From positions 1-36,558 of the forward strand of contig JAURHS010000018.1 in assembly GCA_030833205.1 (NCBI GenBank): a DNA stretch of 36,558 nucleotides, given 5' to 3'. The translations under genes were made by a program, and so were the position numbers. The stretch is from Prosthecobacter sp. Lineage in GTDB: Bacteria; Verrucomicrobiota; Verrucomicrobiia; Verrucomicrobiales; Verrucomicrobiaceae. Below the pieces are notes generated by a model. It saw only the letters and a list, made by a program, of their open reading frames with translations, made no database searches and was not told where the DNA came from. Numbering within the stretch: the stretch's first letter is position 1; every line of letters starts with the position of its first letter. Shown here piece by piece: positions 24,001 to 26,941 of the stretch.

Positions 24001-26805
24001 ACGACCAACCTGGTGGCTCCAACGGTGTTGATGCGGCTTGGTGCGCCTCCGCCGGTCTCGCTAAGCGTCGCCTTTGACCGGGGCAGTGATCCCTTTGAGA
24101 TGCGTTGGTATTTCCGGGCCTCGCCCGAGGCTGCCTGGACGGAGTTGCCTGCATCCAAGTTGCTGCCCAATGCCCTCGCCCCCGTTTCGGCACAGCTCGA
24201 TCTCGGCCTGGCGAGGGCAAGTCTTGAGGGCCAGTACAAGGCGGTGCTCTACAATAACGCGCAACGCAGCGGCGTCTCCAGTGATGTGATTGATTTGAAG
24301 GTTGATCAACCCGCAGCCATTGTTGCTGACTTGCCTGCTGAGACCAAGGCCTCAGCTGGACAGAGCCTGAGGTTGCGCATCTCCGCCTACGGCGAATCCC
24401 TGACCTATCTTTGGCAGAAGAGCACTGCGGCCTTGCCGACAGATTCTGATTGGACCGATGTCTCAGCCCCCAGCGCGGATAGTCTCATGTTGCAGGCAGC
24501 GGACTTGGCCACGCCGACAAGCTACCGGGTCAAGGTGCGTGGACCCGTTCTGCCAGGTGTGGCTTCGAATGAGGTCATCAGTCGCGTAACCCGCGTCAGT
24601 CTATCCGAGGACGCCTCGATTCTTGAGCAACCCCTCTCCCAGACTGTCCTTGCCGGGACTGATGTCACCTTCACCTCATTGGTCGGAGGCGGTGAAAACG
24701 AGCGCACCCAGGCTTGGTTGTTCAACGGCTCGCCAGTCGCCGGTGAGTTCACTGACACGCTTCGTCTGCCTTCGGTCAGCTTGACCATGGCAGGGGCTTA
24801 CTCCATGCGGGTCACCAACCGTCCCGTGGTCGGCGGACCGCTGAAGACGATGACCAGTGATTTGGCAAACCTGACCGTGGTCGAGGATCCCCAGATCCAG
24901 GTGAATGTCGTGGTCGGCAAAACAGGCACCGCAACAGCGACTCTCAGGGCGAATGTGAGAGCCGCCCGAGGTGTGGTGCCCACCTACCAGTGGCTGAGAA
25001 ACGGATCGCCATTGCTGCCATCGGTGAATGCCGTTGGCGTTGCCACGGCTGTTCTTCAACTTAAGGAATTGGTTGCCGAGGACTCTGGCACCTATGCCTG
25101 TTTGGTGACTGGACATCGCTACACTGCCGTGGTTGGGGCGACCCACTATCTGCGTGTGGCGTCTGCAGCTCCTGCCTTGGTCACCACTGCGGCACCACCT
25201 GCAGGTTCCGTGGGGCGGCTCTATGCCTGGAAAATTCCCACGACCAGTGATTCGGCGGACCCCAGTCTTTGGAGCTCAGTTCCGACCAGCTACAGAGTCA
25301 GTGGGTTGCCCGCTGGATTGCGCCTGAACACCGCCACGGGGTGGATCACGGGTCGCCCCACTGCCGCCAGTGCTGATCAGGTGCTGGGCAATGCGGTGGT
25401 CATCTCCATCACGAGCGCAGTGCCCTCGGCTTCCCCGGCAAGCCTAACTTGGAGCACGAGGCTGATGGTCAGGCCGACGACAGCAGGTCTTGTGGGCGCG
25501 TACTCTGGCTTGATCAGGCCTGGATCGCTCAACCAGAATCTCGGCGGTCGTTTCGACATGACCGTCGCATCGAATGGATCACTTTCGGGGGCGGTGACGC
25601 TTGGCGCCCAGGCCGCGCGGCGCTTTGTCGGTGCCTTGGATTTTTCAGGAACTCAAGAGTCGGAGATGGTCAGCGCCCGGCTTCGGTTGGCAGGAACCAG
25701 GACCGACCCGCCACTGGACTTCGTTTTTGATCTGCAGCGTGTGAGCGACGGAGAGGGCAGACCGCCGATCACCCGACTTGCCAACGCATCCCTGAGTTAC
25801 AGCGGCCTTAGTGTAGGTGTGGTGGGCTGGCGCCACCGCTATGCGGACCGCGAGGTCACCTCAGTCAGCACGCTGCCCTCGGCCTTCCTGATGCGCAATG
25901 CCAACCAGCAACTGCTGGCGACTCGCTACAACTGGTTGATCAATCCCACCGCCAATCGCCTGGTGGACAACAACAGCGCACCTACTGGCACAGGATTTGT
26001 CAGTCTGCTGCTCACGGCAAAGGGAACTTATACCTTTGCGGGTCGTAGCGCTGATGGTGAGGTGCTCAGCGGTGCAGGTTCCCTTGGACCGGTAGGCGAG
26101 TTGCCCATCTACGCCATGCTGTACCGCACTGCCACGCCGGGTTCGCTGCTGGCCCTCCCGGCAGATGGCAGTCTTTCGCCAACCCAGGCGCAACAGGGCA
26201 TGCTCCGCCTCGTTGTGGCTGCCTCCGCAGCAGACAACACCGTTGAAGGCGGCATGCGCTGGATCAAGCCCCTGACCAGCAACCTGAAAATCCGCACCTA
26301 TCGGAGCGGTTTTGGACCTCTGGCCATGGAGGCGATTGGCAGTGTGTATCTGCCCACCAATAGCACCCAGACAGTTCTGGGGACCTCGCCGTTGAACCCT
26401 GCCTTTGGCGATCCAGCCAAACTCAGCTTCGCGGAAACCATCACCAGCCTCGCGGTGGATGCGCTCACCGGGACCATGGATGTCAGTGCAGACTTCAATC
26501 CGAATTTGGCCGAATTGCGAATTCTCCCTGGCACCAGCAACAAGGTGGTGATGCCAATGAGCAATCCCGCGGCTGTTGCCCTCTCGATCGTCGCGCCCTC
26601 GGGCCAGCTCAGCGGATCCTTCAAGGTGCAAGACACGCTGGCTGGTGGCAAGATTGCGTCCCGAATTGGGCAGTTCCAAGGCTTGGTGATTCGGCAGCGC
26701 ATTGATGCGGACACCGTCAAGCAGTACGGAGCGGGCTATTTCCTGCTGCCCACTGCGGACGGCAGCGCCGTGCGCTCAGGACTCGTGATTCTCGCCACCC
26801 CCTGA
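2917..26805 (+). CDS. Giant secreted mosaic protein with autotransporter-associated beta-strand repeats (7962 aa)
   Basis: I chose ATG 2917 because AAAAGG ends 6 nt upstream and a typical Sec signal peptide follows, with cleavage predicted after ALA35 (A35|Q36). In-frame ATGs at 2731 and 2884 are poorer. The frame stays open to TGA 26803-26805. Most of the scaffold is autotransporter-associated beta-strand repeats (TIGR02601/PATR type), for example KEGSGRLLLRGG, KTGSATLNL and KQGTGVVSLSGSSTFAGG. These are interrupted by Gly-x-Gly-Tyr repeats, Asp-box propeller blades, delta-60 repeats and other modules described in separate entries. Three Ig-like domains, a He_PIG-like domain and a C-terminal domain end it. 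Cysteine is very rare (I noticed about eight), as expected for an extracellular protein. There is no terminal beta-barrel and no PEP-CTERM or LPXTG signal. Role inferred: surface adhesin, matrix or biofilm protein. Its place between cassette genes B and A suggests that machinery exports or assembles it. Confidence 0.9.
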   Translation: MNTKHFLRSWLSWALSLTLLALGFMLLSVLNSALAQSSFDGSWFNFGGGSWGGLNTTNWSYTAPVRPAAMTAQLNPLPRIRVIRRNDYVESVVLDTTFPDPGGSGYTKPPTIYFSDPGAGALGRPAVFRAVLDGNGSINSFEEVDRGSGYTGNISAQISQEVTGVVVTSAGSGYAQAPLLNFSGGGAFNTSSPPAVSIRGGVGGGAELSVNVTGSAITSVNVINPGRGYSTALRPSIQVIGFDPLAGASGASVGSGASLTPSLGLSSRSFVLVNGASFGLTDQSFAVTSGTQTYSVAPKVTISGGGAIADATATAVLDASGLVTGIKIVNPGSGYFSAPTLSFSGGTVLVAGTAPTATGNTTNFKDLSDTFGVTAQSFTIASGTQTYSVAPTVTISGGGAKVDATASASINASGLVNAITITDPGRGYTSAPTLTFSGGTVLAAGTAPSAEGNAANFVDLARTYSVAPTVTITGGGATSAPTATAVLINGKIAGISVSNPGNGYTSAPTAAFSGGTIQNNGLTPSLVVDDDFFVISSVVVAAGGTGYNPARPPVARVVGRTPSFAAQASVVVIDGRVAAVPLSQSGSGYTYPPVVVISGGPAGLLGGVRAEARISADGQVEAIELADDIGGVSPAAGGAGGAQAIAQFSQTDKAQASMGVISSVQILDGGQGYSSVPTITVGATAQTTAVAVSQITDGSVSSVSVPNQGSGYVVAPLVTPLTNRWTGYTANPLLRFSSNGVTAALANANFATTGANAGKVTSLSLVDGGAGYTAAPEVILVGGKGSGASATAFINRGAVIGVVVTNGGSGYGTGAEAPRIVFGGNFLVGTSFGAEATANVSGGRIVSITVTRGGFNYWTPPQVFIQSGTPTTKATATATLTSGRVSGFAITDGGSGYTSSPIVAFKTGTTTFPVANVSTSVTYFNTPFAGRVYQTNVLYPGEGWTGSTSPQVVLTGGVVNGGPQATLQVIRDSVAGTVRGLWIANPGGAEPARLLANLSPQGGVGSVQIISGGTGYLSAPLLVLEAPTGNAAPLALAPGGPGSFVQFTRDIGNIAVSLDAQRVVGSLSIGDGGGGDPLGIVSGTGGTNSSLVMSMGPRGGGRAFFNKRQGGNDYINAPLELRDQVHLSLTGGSLTLNGPITGSGGLQLNGGATLFVRSSSTGATRSPLWLGNRGTIELGSRGGPIFGSIRLGDNSYGSTGGSATLQLWASRGSGLADRSAFLDQIDDAATVLVDAVANRWGYLKLLGGDERIGNLVDLNNAVVLENMEGEGINTDASLVLGGNNLDSYIGGYARDRASGGGTGALGIVKEGSGRLLLRGGNISYTGDTVLKSGVLRLTNTSNFASRIVASEGTRVEIETTSNVDFSRGIVGSANLVKLGSATLSFRSGNLDLDNLSSRAGTINILPGAASFFGASNRVAGALGTAGESGLSRSMRLGGSVSVGSLRVEGAFWDSSSNSETRVEGQDFTTTFTGITANTQGFFTDGVLESRGAVEAVNSTLRMAPKEIARTFEVASAANGTTAILKDITNVVVGAVVVLGPTESAYDANLRHIVGGTVVTAVNPATREVTFNNPVKLAAGTKLGFYFSSTTDGVIRAEYLAYTSAVYDPVSALFVAVTANGTIHTSANGTSWTEVRRPEFEGVALNAIAIKVGVAGVAPSQFVAVGDNGRILYNGTGDPAEVRSGGVEVSNDWQLVGSTGTGMALYAVVNRGGDRWVAVGRDGTIISSGNPSLSWQQTAGAPSTDSDLLGLTSAGAFARSVTVAASNATTVGFADVSNIGVGDEMVLTWGSTASGSVVVPASTKVTAVGTGTVTLDKAVSLPVGTRVDFLASMVAVGRQGEVLRSLDGQSWSRAALPMNSRSSVIRGIVDTSSERSLILSNSARVSGSGATSVAFANLRADTTATSEKITNINGADILRPGSMVVFNGVQAGASVVSVDVANRSARLSMPSTASGYVAIRTIRGLTSNRVLPITGASVYASYNAPNLANLFERVNHGLNTGDAVTLAGIANGAGLKAGFTYYVIRVSDSSFKLADNLANARAGVSVIVRNNRFGVTVLPSANIIREVSNTRGLRPGMLLHGTSLSAPAVITAIDEVNRSIIISGTPTLSGVGYFGVLYGTATANSTDLTALRLLPSMQALSGLSEHLFKQVGGLPVGKDISEFPGRTAFGGTAVASLSLQNNSLMLTEPASGSGYAPLYTIKGITSNGSDVVSGLTAADLAGLQVGQEIYLNGSLEAADVFEINGIAAINPPSSSEATDGELVLRAAVNLNRDSAPTSVDLGVFTGKFTEGQSEVTDLSNRVGVPAPQLDLPDYRSVLAVTRTRFFAVGNNGGVLTSADGGLTWTSSNSGTGRDLYSAVMSGTRVMVAGEDGLILDCDQNGTGWTTLRAPDRSDLLDARQVREVRALVNGGGNLVALGRGGLARSGTTWSTSPNDTFSGSSLFLTVAGRAGAPSSAASGRAGEINIRNQYSPVVAAERRIAPGSSGVLVNTNNSNRVEDSIVLRSLGGVFSFENNNADAAFRETVGGLWLDQGQLRIEAFEAGAAGSSRLTFNSLSRTPGATVDFVSRVSPNTTPLSGSMGRNSRNQVMMAVAPTLDNGIVGGWATLDNEWATYDATNGFAKLASGGVGYSDVGNGANSTSFTAAMNARFLGGIALSNANRALNSIKIDSSNTLNLGTGFTSIESGGVLVPNVTATIANSRLTVGGAAGTSPILYLNVNGTLNLGSIVNNAPANITKIEDFSSTVPLSSTSSVTALTFANAASLTGLLPGMSVSGSPSIPTGTVIQSISGTQVTLSRALTGSIAASTPITFTGAPVSLAKSGSGTLVFFGTNATGGLDEIGLGYTGKTYLNAGVTQVSGTGRLLEFGRLPRFLVADHLQINGGTLRFANPAVNPLGAFPQLSTINDTRGIQIGSSGGRIEVGQGNPAPDTRLDLVIESPIRALGVLELAVSGNGVNQNRITLGRQGGANLYQAGLKMDNGFNGDVIVLGSNTIGGVYKQSGNLIIDGDASGGGNNFTLPIRSTAGNLTLRGRNLWLGGSEFIEPLVISGGTLRLEGAEALGGGGLRLDMGGSARLSLGGESRRIVQLTNLSANNNAAIDNSGGLNQAATLTMDLDQNADFFGSIEDGGNSLRLVKTGSATLNLRNENSSFSGGLEILQGGVDVSSIDNGFGGVFEFSGLGQVLSADPQNLKINGGMLSFTLSRPQVMARSFTMGAGPMGAAIASRGVGRTSGITIGRTSGAASPAVAFEGSGNRIFTLAGTSISNNIFALEIGDKSATEVTSVHKMGAGNWILSKPNAFTGWTTVANGSLGATVNDAFGSEAWEVKVTPGQPREFEVVGTKPPLPEGVELGFITLNRSLLPDGITANGRYSVEDVDVASGTFRLAARPEMGGQIPVPMAALFGLKSITIQSGLPREFFSAENLPNGTVLTLPQLVTSVLPTGMNASDRYVVVDSQGGYFRVASEADAQRTPISVSFGAQTLSIVEAGTANTGSTFEVSNPLPNGTQLSFSKISGQMPVGLVEGISYTVVQAQGNRFKVSFWPGGSPVMVTPRPGEVSLTPKKVLTQLQPISSVVQVVPRFVDKATTTVDPDTDEFTGWVPVGSWVVFGRKALPVGVALLPELAGGQGVAFEEGRPFYVSSSARGRFKIKANATDPNPLNFDTSGTPDGLFYSTNFKANDSGGVNLMAGGAVDLRNVDYRTPERMVLEGGALRVPAGMRSVWGGNIDVNTPSTIQVDTGGSLTINGILDGSRGLTQEGEGNLVFAGESLASVLNGNNIFRSMTVRAGLLTLDYSLNGQSKLVDQAPLNLGGSRRGGSILLRGGDHIETVLNTVLESGANTIKRDSGTSVMRLNAVARQLGGTLMVDGGRMAQIDNLNVGGILGAWAVIRDTVVNANWVIDGTTSGTVTVSSLVGAVTPGTNSHLLTASSPHTLRDGTAVRMVSGSAPAQIQSGVFYYVADSRGTSRTFRLARTYRDAINPRGARVLFSGPWNQSFALSHQLIGILNASGDQISTGDGHGLVSGSRVRLSPLIDGETMPPGLSSSVDYYVVFPETKSLKLSLERNGPPIDLRAGPQGSAMTLAIETQGAHRFAGPASASFRVADSFRINGLQVAGEQTNGRVKVLLRYTAQIPSASNEVTRTGSGSIADPYVFVINTSPAASSPVEIEAMLSRDPENEVRDILVMFRSTAAPTSSFLSNFSNIPTAASFGAYDQLDLDGNPTAQSLDGGTLDNGSRELDWARAQMADGSLVNLGDAFVAPNSTYSDGWDQLLHTSLRANLTSLSVDQPKTYSVRFAAQNEASILLDLARVHTVRSGGILVSPTVGANDVRIAGAGSLTTENQGNVGNLVAQQYNPLGMLVIGSNMVDRGTVVRGAYLTSNGGRTIYLNSSVSAADAAQLRPGWTVAGTGITVGSRIMSISPGGRVITLDRNHNGVSAQIDCTFSSPDAATNLVLNAFVSNPGRRVLAGILNPNPAEDGVQGINVGDLVRGTNIQAGTVVLEILADRQSVVISRDHTAAFMVRDTYEFEDGAQRIIRRRASLGGSGGNNRDVLFGVASPSNLQTLWVSVPGDISVALELAALMAAAPGGNWSISGPGIAQNTRVTAVSADGRVLTLSTAHSGLDGNGRYTVVNGSNRLAFNATTFASLPADQARVSTSDLYIGMPVSGRGILPGTVIREVLNESDIRLSSNHAYDGSWAPITFTPQTGFEKLGVGAASLTGINTYTGATYIANGRLRIGNLTNGGIAGPLGASSAAAGNLIFNGSELQYQGESAQTNRGFTVADFATLNIGHERTVAAFTGGIASGTDTLNKQGSGTLVLSASMNLGTLSVQEGTLALRTVDSNPSPSGFSPSNFSTGSQTSLRMEGGRLEVVGSPEGNATQTLGGALVLAGGGSEIRVTSPLSSISVGTTLATSLQLMGQVEEQPIQRGPGATVRFALDASVVEGRYSSAEISIALDKFSNEPLSYAVFQPYSGGVAGKVTQFAMVNAPALGQNYGKVVGASSVQYAQIANFNDSLYDYQRLAMQSRASAVGMFITEDFAALQGNLDTDSYARLLRYDQPYSGTVTVGAGKFFQLTDGAILLTEDAVNAVKEIAGASADGLAQGTLQSGLLNAVNSDLIVHQYNPSGPLKISAAIGDRTVRLAPAQVRAEAGAMEILLTKGISELELNSIRAGMKVSLANQDGSAVTAVDTSIVSISLEEVWIDFDGDGRRDSGERFSHRLVLDKPLLANHVDGNLNLSEATNLVQSGLGTTIISSPSGSYSGKTFVQGGVLRVDNAGALPGGLALQPEGSTLPSSAVVIQGGVLGLGYGDFTRSTGSLDSQVLFTASGGFAAYGQDRTVNLGGQLIPDTVRYGNSGFVPDGSSLVLGSRDATNKLIFANPIDLSSFSQAVRVEQGPAQIEGELSGTLSGLGQLVKFGKGSLLLSGSNDHRGGIEIADGRLVASAVEDVFGLGGAVRMGTSATNSTRDSGIELHLQGGGPAIANPIEVGSVNSRAAPWMGSMADPGQAGGGEFAAKMVGGLPAVAYRDTAGQLRFARALDQRGLSWGAPVLVDPVAQISGTVSLEVVNGVPAISYYSSMAKALMYVRATDSQGVTWGAPISVTGATPSVVEVDAQGRALLGGSFAGIDGEYADASGNVVNQRLIRFNLDGSVDTTFRPRILNGEVRCILVLSDGDILVGGTFTSVFDDVSQRVITRNRMARFSPTGSLRSYDPSPNGDVRTIVRESASKIMVVGAFTTYANLGRSRVVRLNADTLSVDTTFATDIRNGEVRAVLPVDVEGDGTMEYMLGGSFTDVAGVNRNRMIRVLNNGAVDGSFGIDVNNTVNQIELWNSRYLIAGAFTAFQGGALPRQRLALVNSNGALDETFLVDANNEVKELCMLSDGSFMASGSFTQVAGFARFTTVRVLSTGAVDPDFSPVFNAEVRSVAEVSLGSPAASHLMMVGGFNLVQADDVLGDALPARYWGQHTVARLRTPTALAPSILDTTFQRLRWDCGEFASMCVVNGNPAIAFRDSANKDLCYVRSTDTDGNGWPMPETLDDGAGDASADLGVGISLVVGRAYGETWTKSNENTESTADDTITLSNTNIGATGAPIVVYGNASNGSLRYIAADGNNGTGYGSLGLKLPISNWSRPLTMTNFGNGIGRRFALTVVDMNDLLLPVVVAQSRAASGDSLRISVANSSSGITYPALRDASGVILRLKLSEAPPQLDWGTPRVVDSTGVGDALSADLRYLPAVAAVKQRATQDKATIAVTYHDVATGRLLIASALNQTATSWSAGQVVHATNRMAAVSQLLALEDGLPAVIGYSSSSSSSSGSGRLLYGTLSDSTGYSLLGFDGVTRLTGAMTLRGALQVQTSSAAAVEWAGRVAGAGGFRLWGGGSLTLSGSGNDFAASALAPGLAATPAASINGGAVLRSGVLRLASNGSLGRAVLEMGDARDRQVVAHAAIGTSLLSQGGTFNANHDGSANKTGGELLNDGTIKPPPGALLNLPGDLDLGPDSTELISSLQELGLPARSADGRVRLDFSLQLLKEVSLFRDTFLGDLPDGTLIKLYAAGLRFPQLPGPAGDESQPGFSLEMVYRVQRVSATEFKLQGLNASGDWITLNAVSAPVGIYYLRQSLWDARLLVSAEADAPQSHGVYQLAMEGNSVDRREGRINLKRVAELDELSEFSQGLQIQVGVAPFDGGRFFLATTIDQFNISPVYLIRDVNSTDKQVLISRSGTDLVNPVNVTVANAIDINTASVGSTGLNVIGAEASLTSGQAMFTGALTLQNRRAGAELESLRLLSNIGTGRGVEFGGVISEAAAEDRLSLIKQGTGVVSLSGSSTFAGGLSIEQGSLYVLNNASQGSATGSGAVSAADGTIVSGTGRIGGALTLGALNANGAGALLRPGNPLQNPTATAPAGGAAASVQTLQLDSSLIVNADSILEFRVGADFYTQLTTRSSIDLLAATPGAIRVMLADNYTPEVGTAFKILRKVNAAGAELALDLRINAAAKLYSVFDSLLQLPEELAWDTTLLASQGIIRVMGESVIPSFTTNLVAPTVLMRLGAPPPVSLSVAFDRGSDPFEMRWYFRASPEAAWTELPASKLLPNALAPVSAQLDLGLARASLEGQYKAVLYNNAQRSGVSSDVIDLKVDQPAAIVADLPAETKASAGQSLRLRISAYGESLTYLWQKSTAALPTDSDWTDVSAPSADSLMLQAADLATPTSYRVKVRGPVLPGVASNEVISRVTRVSLSEDASILEQPLSQTVLAGTDVTFTSLVGGGENERTQAWLFNGSPVAGEFTDTLRLPSVSLTMAGAYSMRVTNRPVVGGPLKTMTSDLANLTVVEDPQIQVNVVVGKTGTATATLRANVRAARGVVPTYQWLRNGSPLLPSVNAVGVATAVLQLKELVAEDSGTYACLVTGHRYTAVVGATHYLRVASAAPALVTTAAPPAGSVGRLYAWKIPTTSDSADPSLWSSVPTSYRVSGLPAGLRLNTATGWITGRPTAASADQVLGNAVVISITSAVPSASPASLTWSTRLMVRPTTAGLVGAYSGLIRPGSLNQNLGGRFDMTVASNGSLSGAVTLGAQAARRFVGALDFSGTQESEMVSARLRLAGTRTDPPLDFVFDLQRVSDGEGRPPITRLANASLSYSGLSVGVVGWRHRYADREVTSVSTLPSAFLMRNANQQLLATRYNWLINPTANRLVDNNSAPTGTGFVSLLLTAKGTYTFAGRSADGEVLSGAGSLGPVGELPIYAMLYRTATPGSLLALPADGSLSPTQAQQGMLRLVVAASAADNTVEGGMRWIKPLTSNLKIRTYRSGFGPLAMEAIGSVYLPTNSTQTVLGTSPLNPAFGDPAKLSFAETITSLAVDALTGTMDVSADFNPNLAELRILPGTSNKVVMPMSNPAAVALSIVAPSGQLSGSFKVQDTLAGGKIASRIGQFQGLVIRQRIDADTVKQYGAGYFLLPTADGSAVRSGLVILATP
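3220..5985 (+). repeat. Array of about 17 Gly-x-Gly-Tyr repeats in the giant protein
   Basis: Residues about 102-1023 hold roughly 17 copies of a degenerate unit built on G-[SRTNQ]-G-Y-x-x-x-P-x-[VLI]-x-[FIV]-x-G-G, for example GSGYFSAPTLSFSGG, GRGYTSAPTLTFSGG and GNGYTSAPTAAFSGG. Later copies drift (GFNYWTPP, GEGWTGSTSP). Spacing is mostly 45-95 residues, with V-x-x-[IV]-x-[IV]-x-x-[PG]-G strands between. Similar units occur in many large extracellular bacterial proteins and in phage virion proteins; I know no assigned function. The array separates the N-terminal cap (G-S-W-G-G-L-N-T-T-N-W, about residues 49-59) from a strand starting VQFTRDIGN (residue 1045) that normally follows such a cap. 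Confidence 0.8.
3748..4485 (+). repeat. Three near-identical tandem units within the Gly-x-Gly-Tyr array
   Basis: Unit 1 (3748-4026) and unit 2 (4027 to about 4299) both run from F-G-[LV]-T-x-Q-S-F through SGTQTYSVAP to FSGGTVL-x-AGTAP. Unit 3 (4303-4485) is shorter and starts at TYSVAP. The TYSVAP codons sit at 3793, 4072 and 4303, giving periods of 279 and 231 nt. Similarity is much higher here than in the rest of the array, so this is probably a recent duplication. Confidence 0.75.
6296..7170 (+). repeat. First cluster of autotransporter-associated beta-strand repeats
   Basis: Units such as LTGGSLTLNGPITGSGGLQL, VKEGSGRLLLRGG with YTGDTVLKSGVLRL, and VKLGSATLSF follow the consensus K-x-G-x-G-x-L-x-L-x-G...Y-x-G-x-T-x-[IV]-x-x-G-x-L of TIGR02601. 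These predict right-handed beta-helix rungs. Further copies occur near 11359, 12304, 12757, 14170, 17029, 17335, 18640, 19140, 22020 and 23335. Confidence 0.8.
7700..10210 (+). other. Asp-box (BNR-like) propeller blades, split by other modules
   Basis: Residues about 1595-2432 contain blades of F-V-A-V-G-x-x-G-x-[IV]-x-x-S-x-[DN]-G-x-x-W type. There is a clean Asp-box, SADGGLTW, at 9922-9945 and degenerate ones near 7789 (TSANGTSW), 8092 and 8440 (SLDGQSW). The blades are not contiguous. Segments 8175-8400 and about 8520-9860 interrupt them with GT-V-type and YYV/FKLA-type modules. No sialidase catalytic set is apparent, so a structural or binding role is more likely than an enzyme. Confidence 0.65.
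12907..13870 (+). repeat. Four tandem 'YxVV...FKV' modules in the giant protein
   Basis: Residues about 3331-3652 hold four related modules of roughly 80 residues. Each has the order strand, LPxG, strand, [LM]PxG, YxVV, then a final F-[RK]-[VLI] strand. Landmarks: LPEGVELGF/FRLAA, LPNGTVLTL/YFRVAS, LPNGTQLSF/RFKVSF, and a diverged fourth ending GRFKIKA. The same pattern recurs singly near 8890 (HGLNTGDAV...TYYVI...FKLAD), 14690, 14930 (YYVV) and 22510 (EFKLQ). It resembles modules common in phage tail and virion proteins, which is recollection and not a search result. Confidence 0.6.
16000..17015 (+). repeat. Run of four 'GM-VSG-GI-GT-V-I' beta modules
   Basis: Residues about 4362-4700 carry four modules with the order [LI]-x-[PV]-G-x-x-V-x-G-x-x-I-x-x-G-[ST]-x-[IV], [IV]-x-x-I, V-x-[IL]-[ST]. 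Landmarks: RPGWTVAGTGITVGSRI, NVGDLVRGTNIQAGTVV, SISGPGIAQNTRV and IGMPVSGRGILPGTVI. Others lie near 7480, 8180, 9110, 9540 and 11200 (LPGMSVSGSPSIPTGTVI). The next segment (17029 on) returns to a beta-strand repeat. Confidence 0.65.
18517..18552 (+). other. EF-hand-like / GEVED-like acidic loop in the giant protein
   Basis: DFDGDGRRDSGE (residues 5201-5212) has acidic side chains at loop positions 1, 3, 5, 9 and 12 with Gly at 6, the canonical 12-residue calcium loop. With the preceding VWI it resembles the VWIDFNxDG...GE core of GEVED domains. Calcium binding is inferred from the pattern. Confidence 0.5.
19735..20825 (+). repeat. Delta-60 repeat array (6-7 copies)
   Basis: Residues about 5607-5970. 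Each unit has [LVI]-x-G-G-[SAT]-F-[TA] followed by R-[LM]-x-R-[VFL]-x-x-x-G-x-[VL]-D-x-x-F. Examples are LLGGSFAG/RLIRFNLDGSVDTTF, LVGGTFTS/RMARF, MLGGSFTD/RMIRVLNNGAVDGSF and MASGSFTQ/TTVRVLSTGAVDPDF. Arginine-landmark spacing is about 145-195 nt, matching the roughly 55-residue period of the delta-60 family (TIGR02608). These form propeller-like folds in large secreted proteins. Confidence 0.82.
21832..21846 (+). repeat. (AGC)5 microsatellite coding for a serine tract
   Basis: Five perfect AGC codons extend an eight-serine run followed by G-S-G. Copy changes would keep the frame, so this is a flexible-linker length variant and not an on/off switch. Confidence 0.8.
24301..25475 (+). other. 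Ig-like domains and a He_PIG-like domain
   Basis: Three Ig-like domains start near 24301 (ASAGQSLRLRISA...LTYLWQK), 24610 (LSQTVLAGTDVTF...AGAYSMRVTN) and 24900 (PTYQWLRNGSPL...EDSGTYACLVTG). They are followed by a putative-Ig (He_PIG) domain with GLPAGLRLNTATGWITGRP near 25310-25370. They form a stalk between the beta-helix and the C-terminal domain, residues about 7129-7520. Confidence 0.75.
25480..26802 (+). other. C-terminal domain of the giant protein, function unknown
   Basis: Residues about 7522-7962. Opens with G-A-Y-S-G-L-I, then repeated beta patterns of the type G-x-F-x-x-T-V-x-x-x-G-x-[FL]-S-G. Ends with G-S-F, F-Q-G-L-V-I and YGAGYFLLP before VRSGLVI. From memory, similar tails (G-x-Y-x-G-L ... 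GAGYFL) end many large verrucomicrobial secreted proteins. The tail has no barrel-like alternation to a terminal Phe and no hydrophobic anchor. It could be a recognition module for export or anchoring. Confidence 0.5.
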
Positions 26806-26809
26806 GGAT

Positions 26810-26831
26810 CAGGAAGTTGAGTCGGTTCCTG
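26810..26831 (+). terminator. Weak hairpin after the giant gene
   Basis: CAGGAA (26810-26815) pairs with TTCCTG (26826-26831) over a 10-nt loop, 5 nt after the stop. No T-run follows. It could partly insulate the giant from cassette A or protect mRNA. The rest of the 136-nt gap has an AT-rich pocket with CATAAT (26893-26898) that may be a -10 box, but I see no good -35. Confidence 0.25.
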
Positions 26832-26941
26832 CCGCGAAACAGCCAGCCGCAGGGCAAGTTTCTGTATGGACATGGTAACTACAAGGCATGGACATAATTC
26901 TCTTGTCAGCGGAACTCAAAATTGGCTAAATCAACCTTGGT

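Noticed and set aside
2917-26805. Classical type V autotransporter
   Set aside because: Beta-strand repeats are present but the C-terminus lacks a translocator barrel pattern, and Ig-like domains plus another domain follow the passenger-like part.
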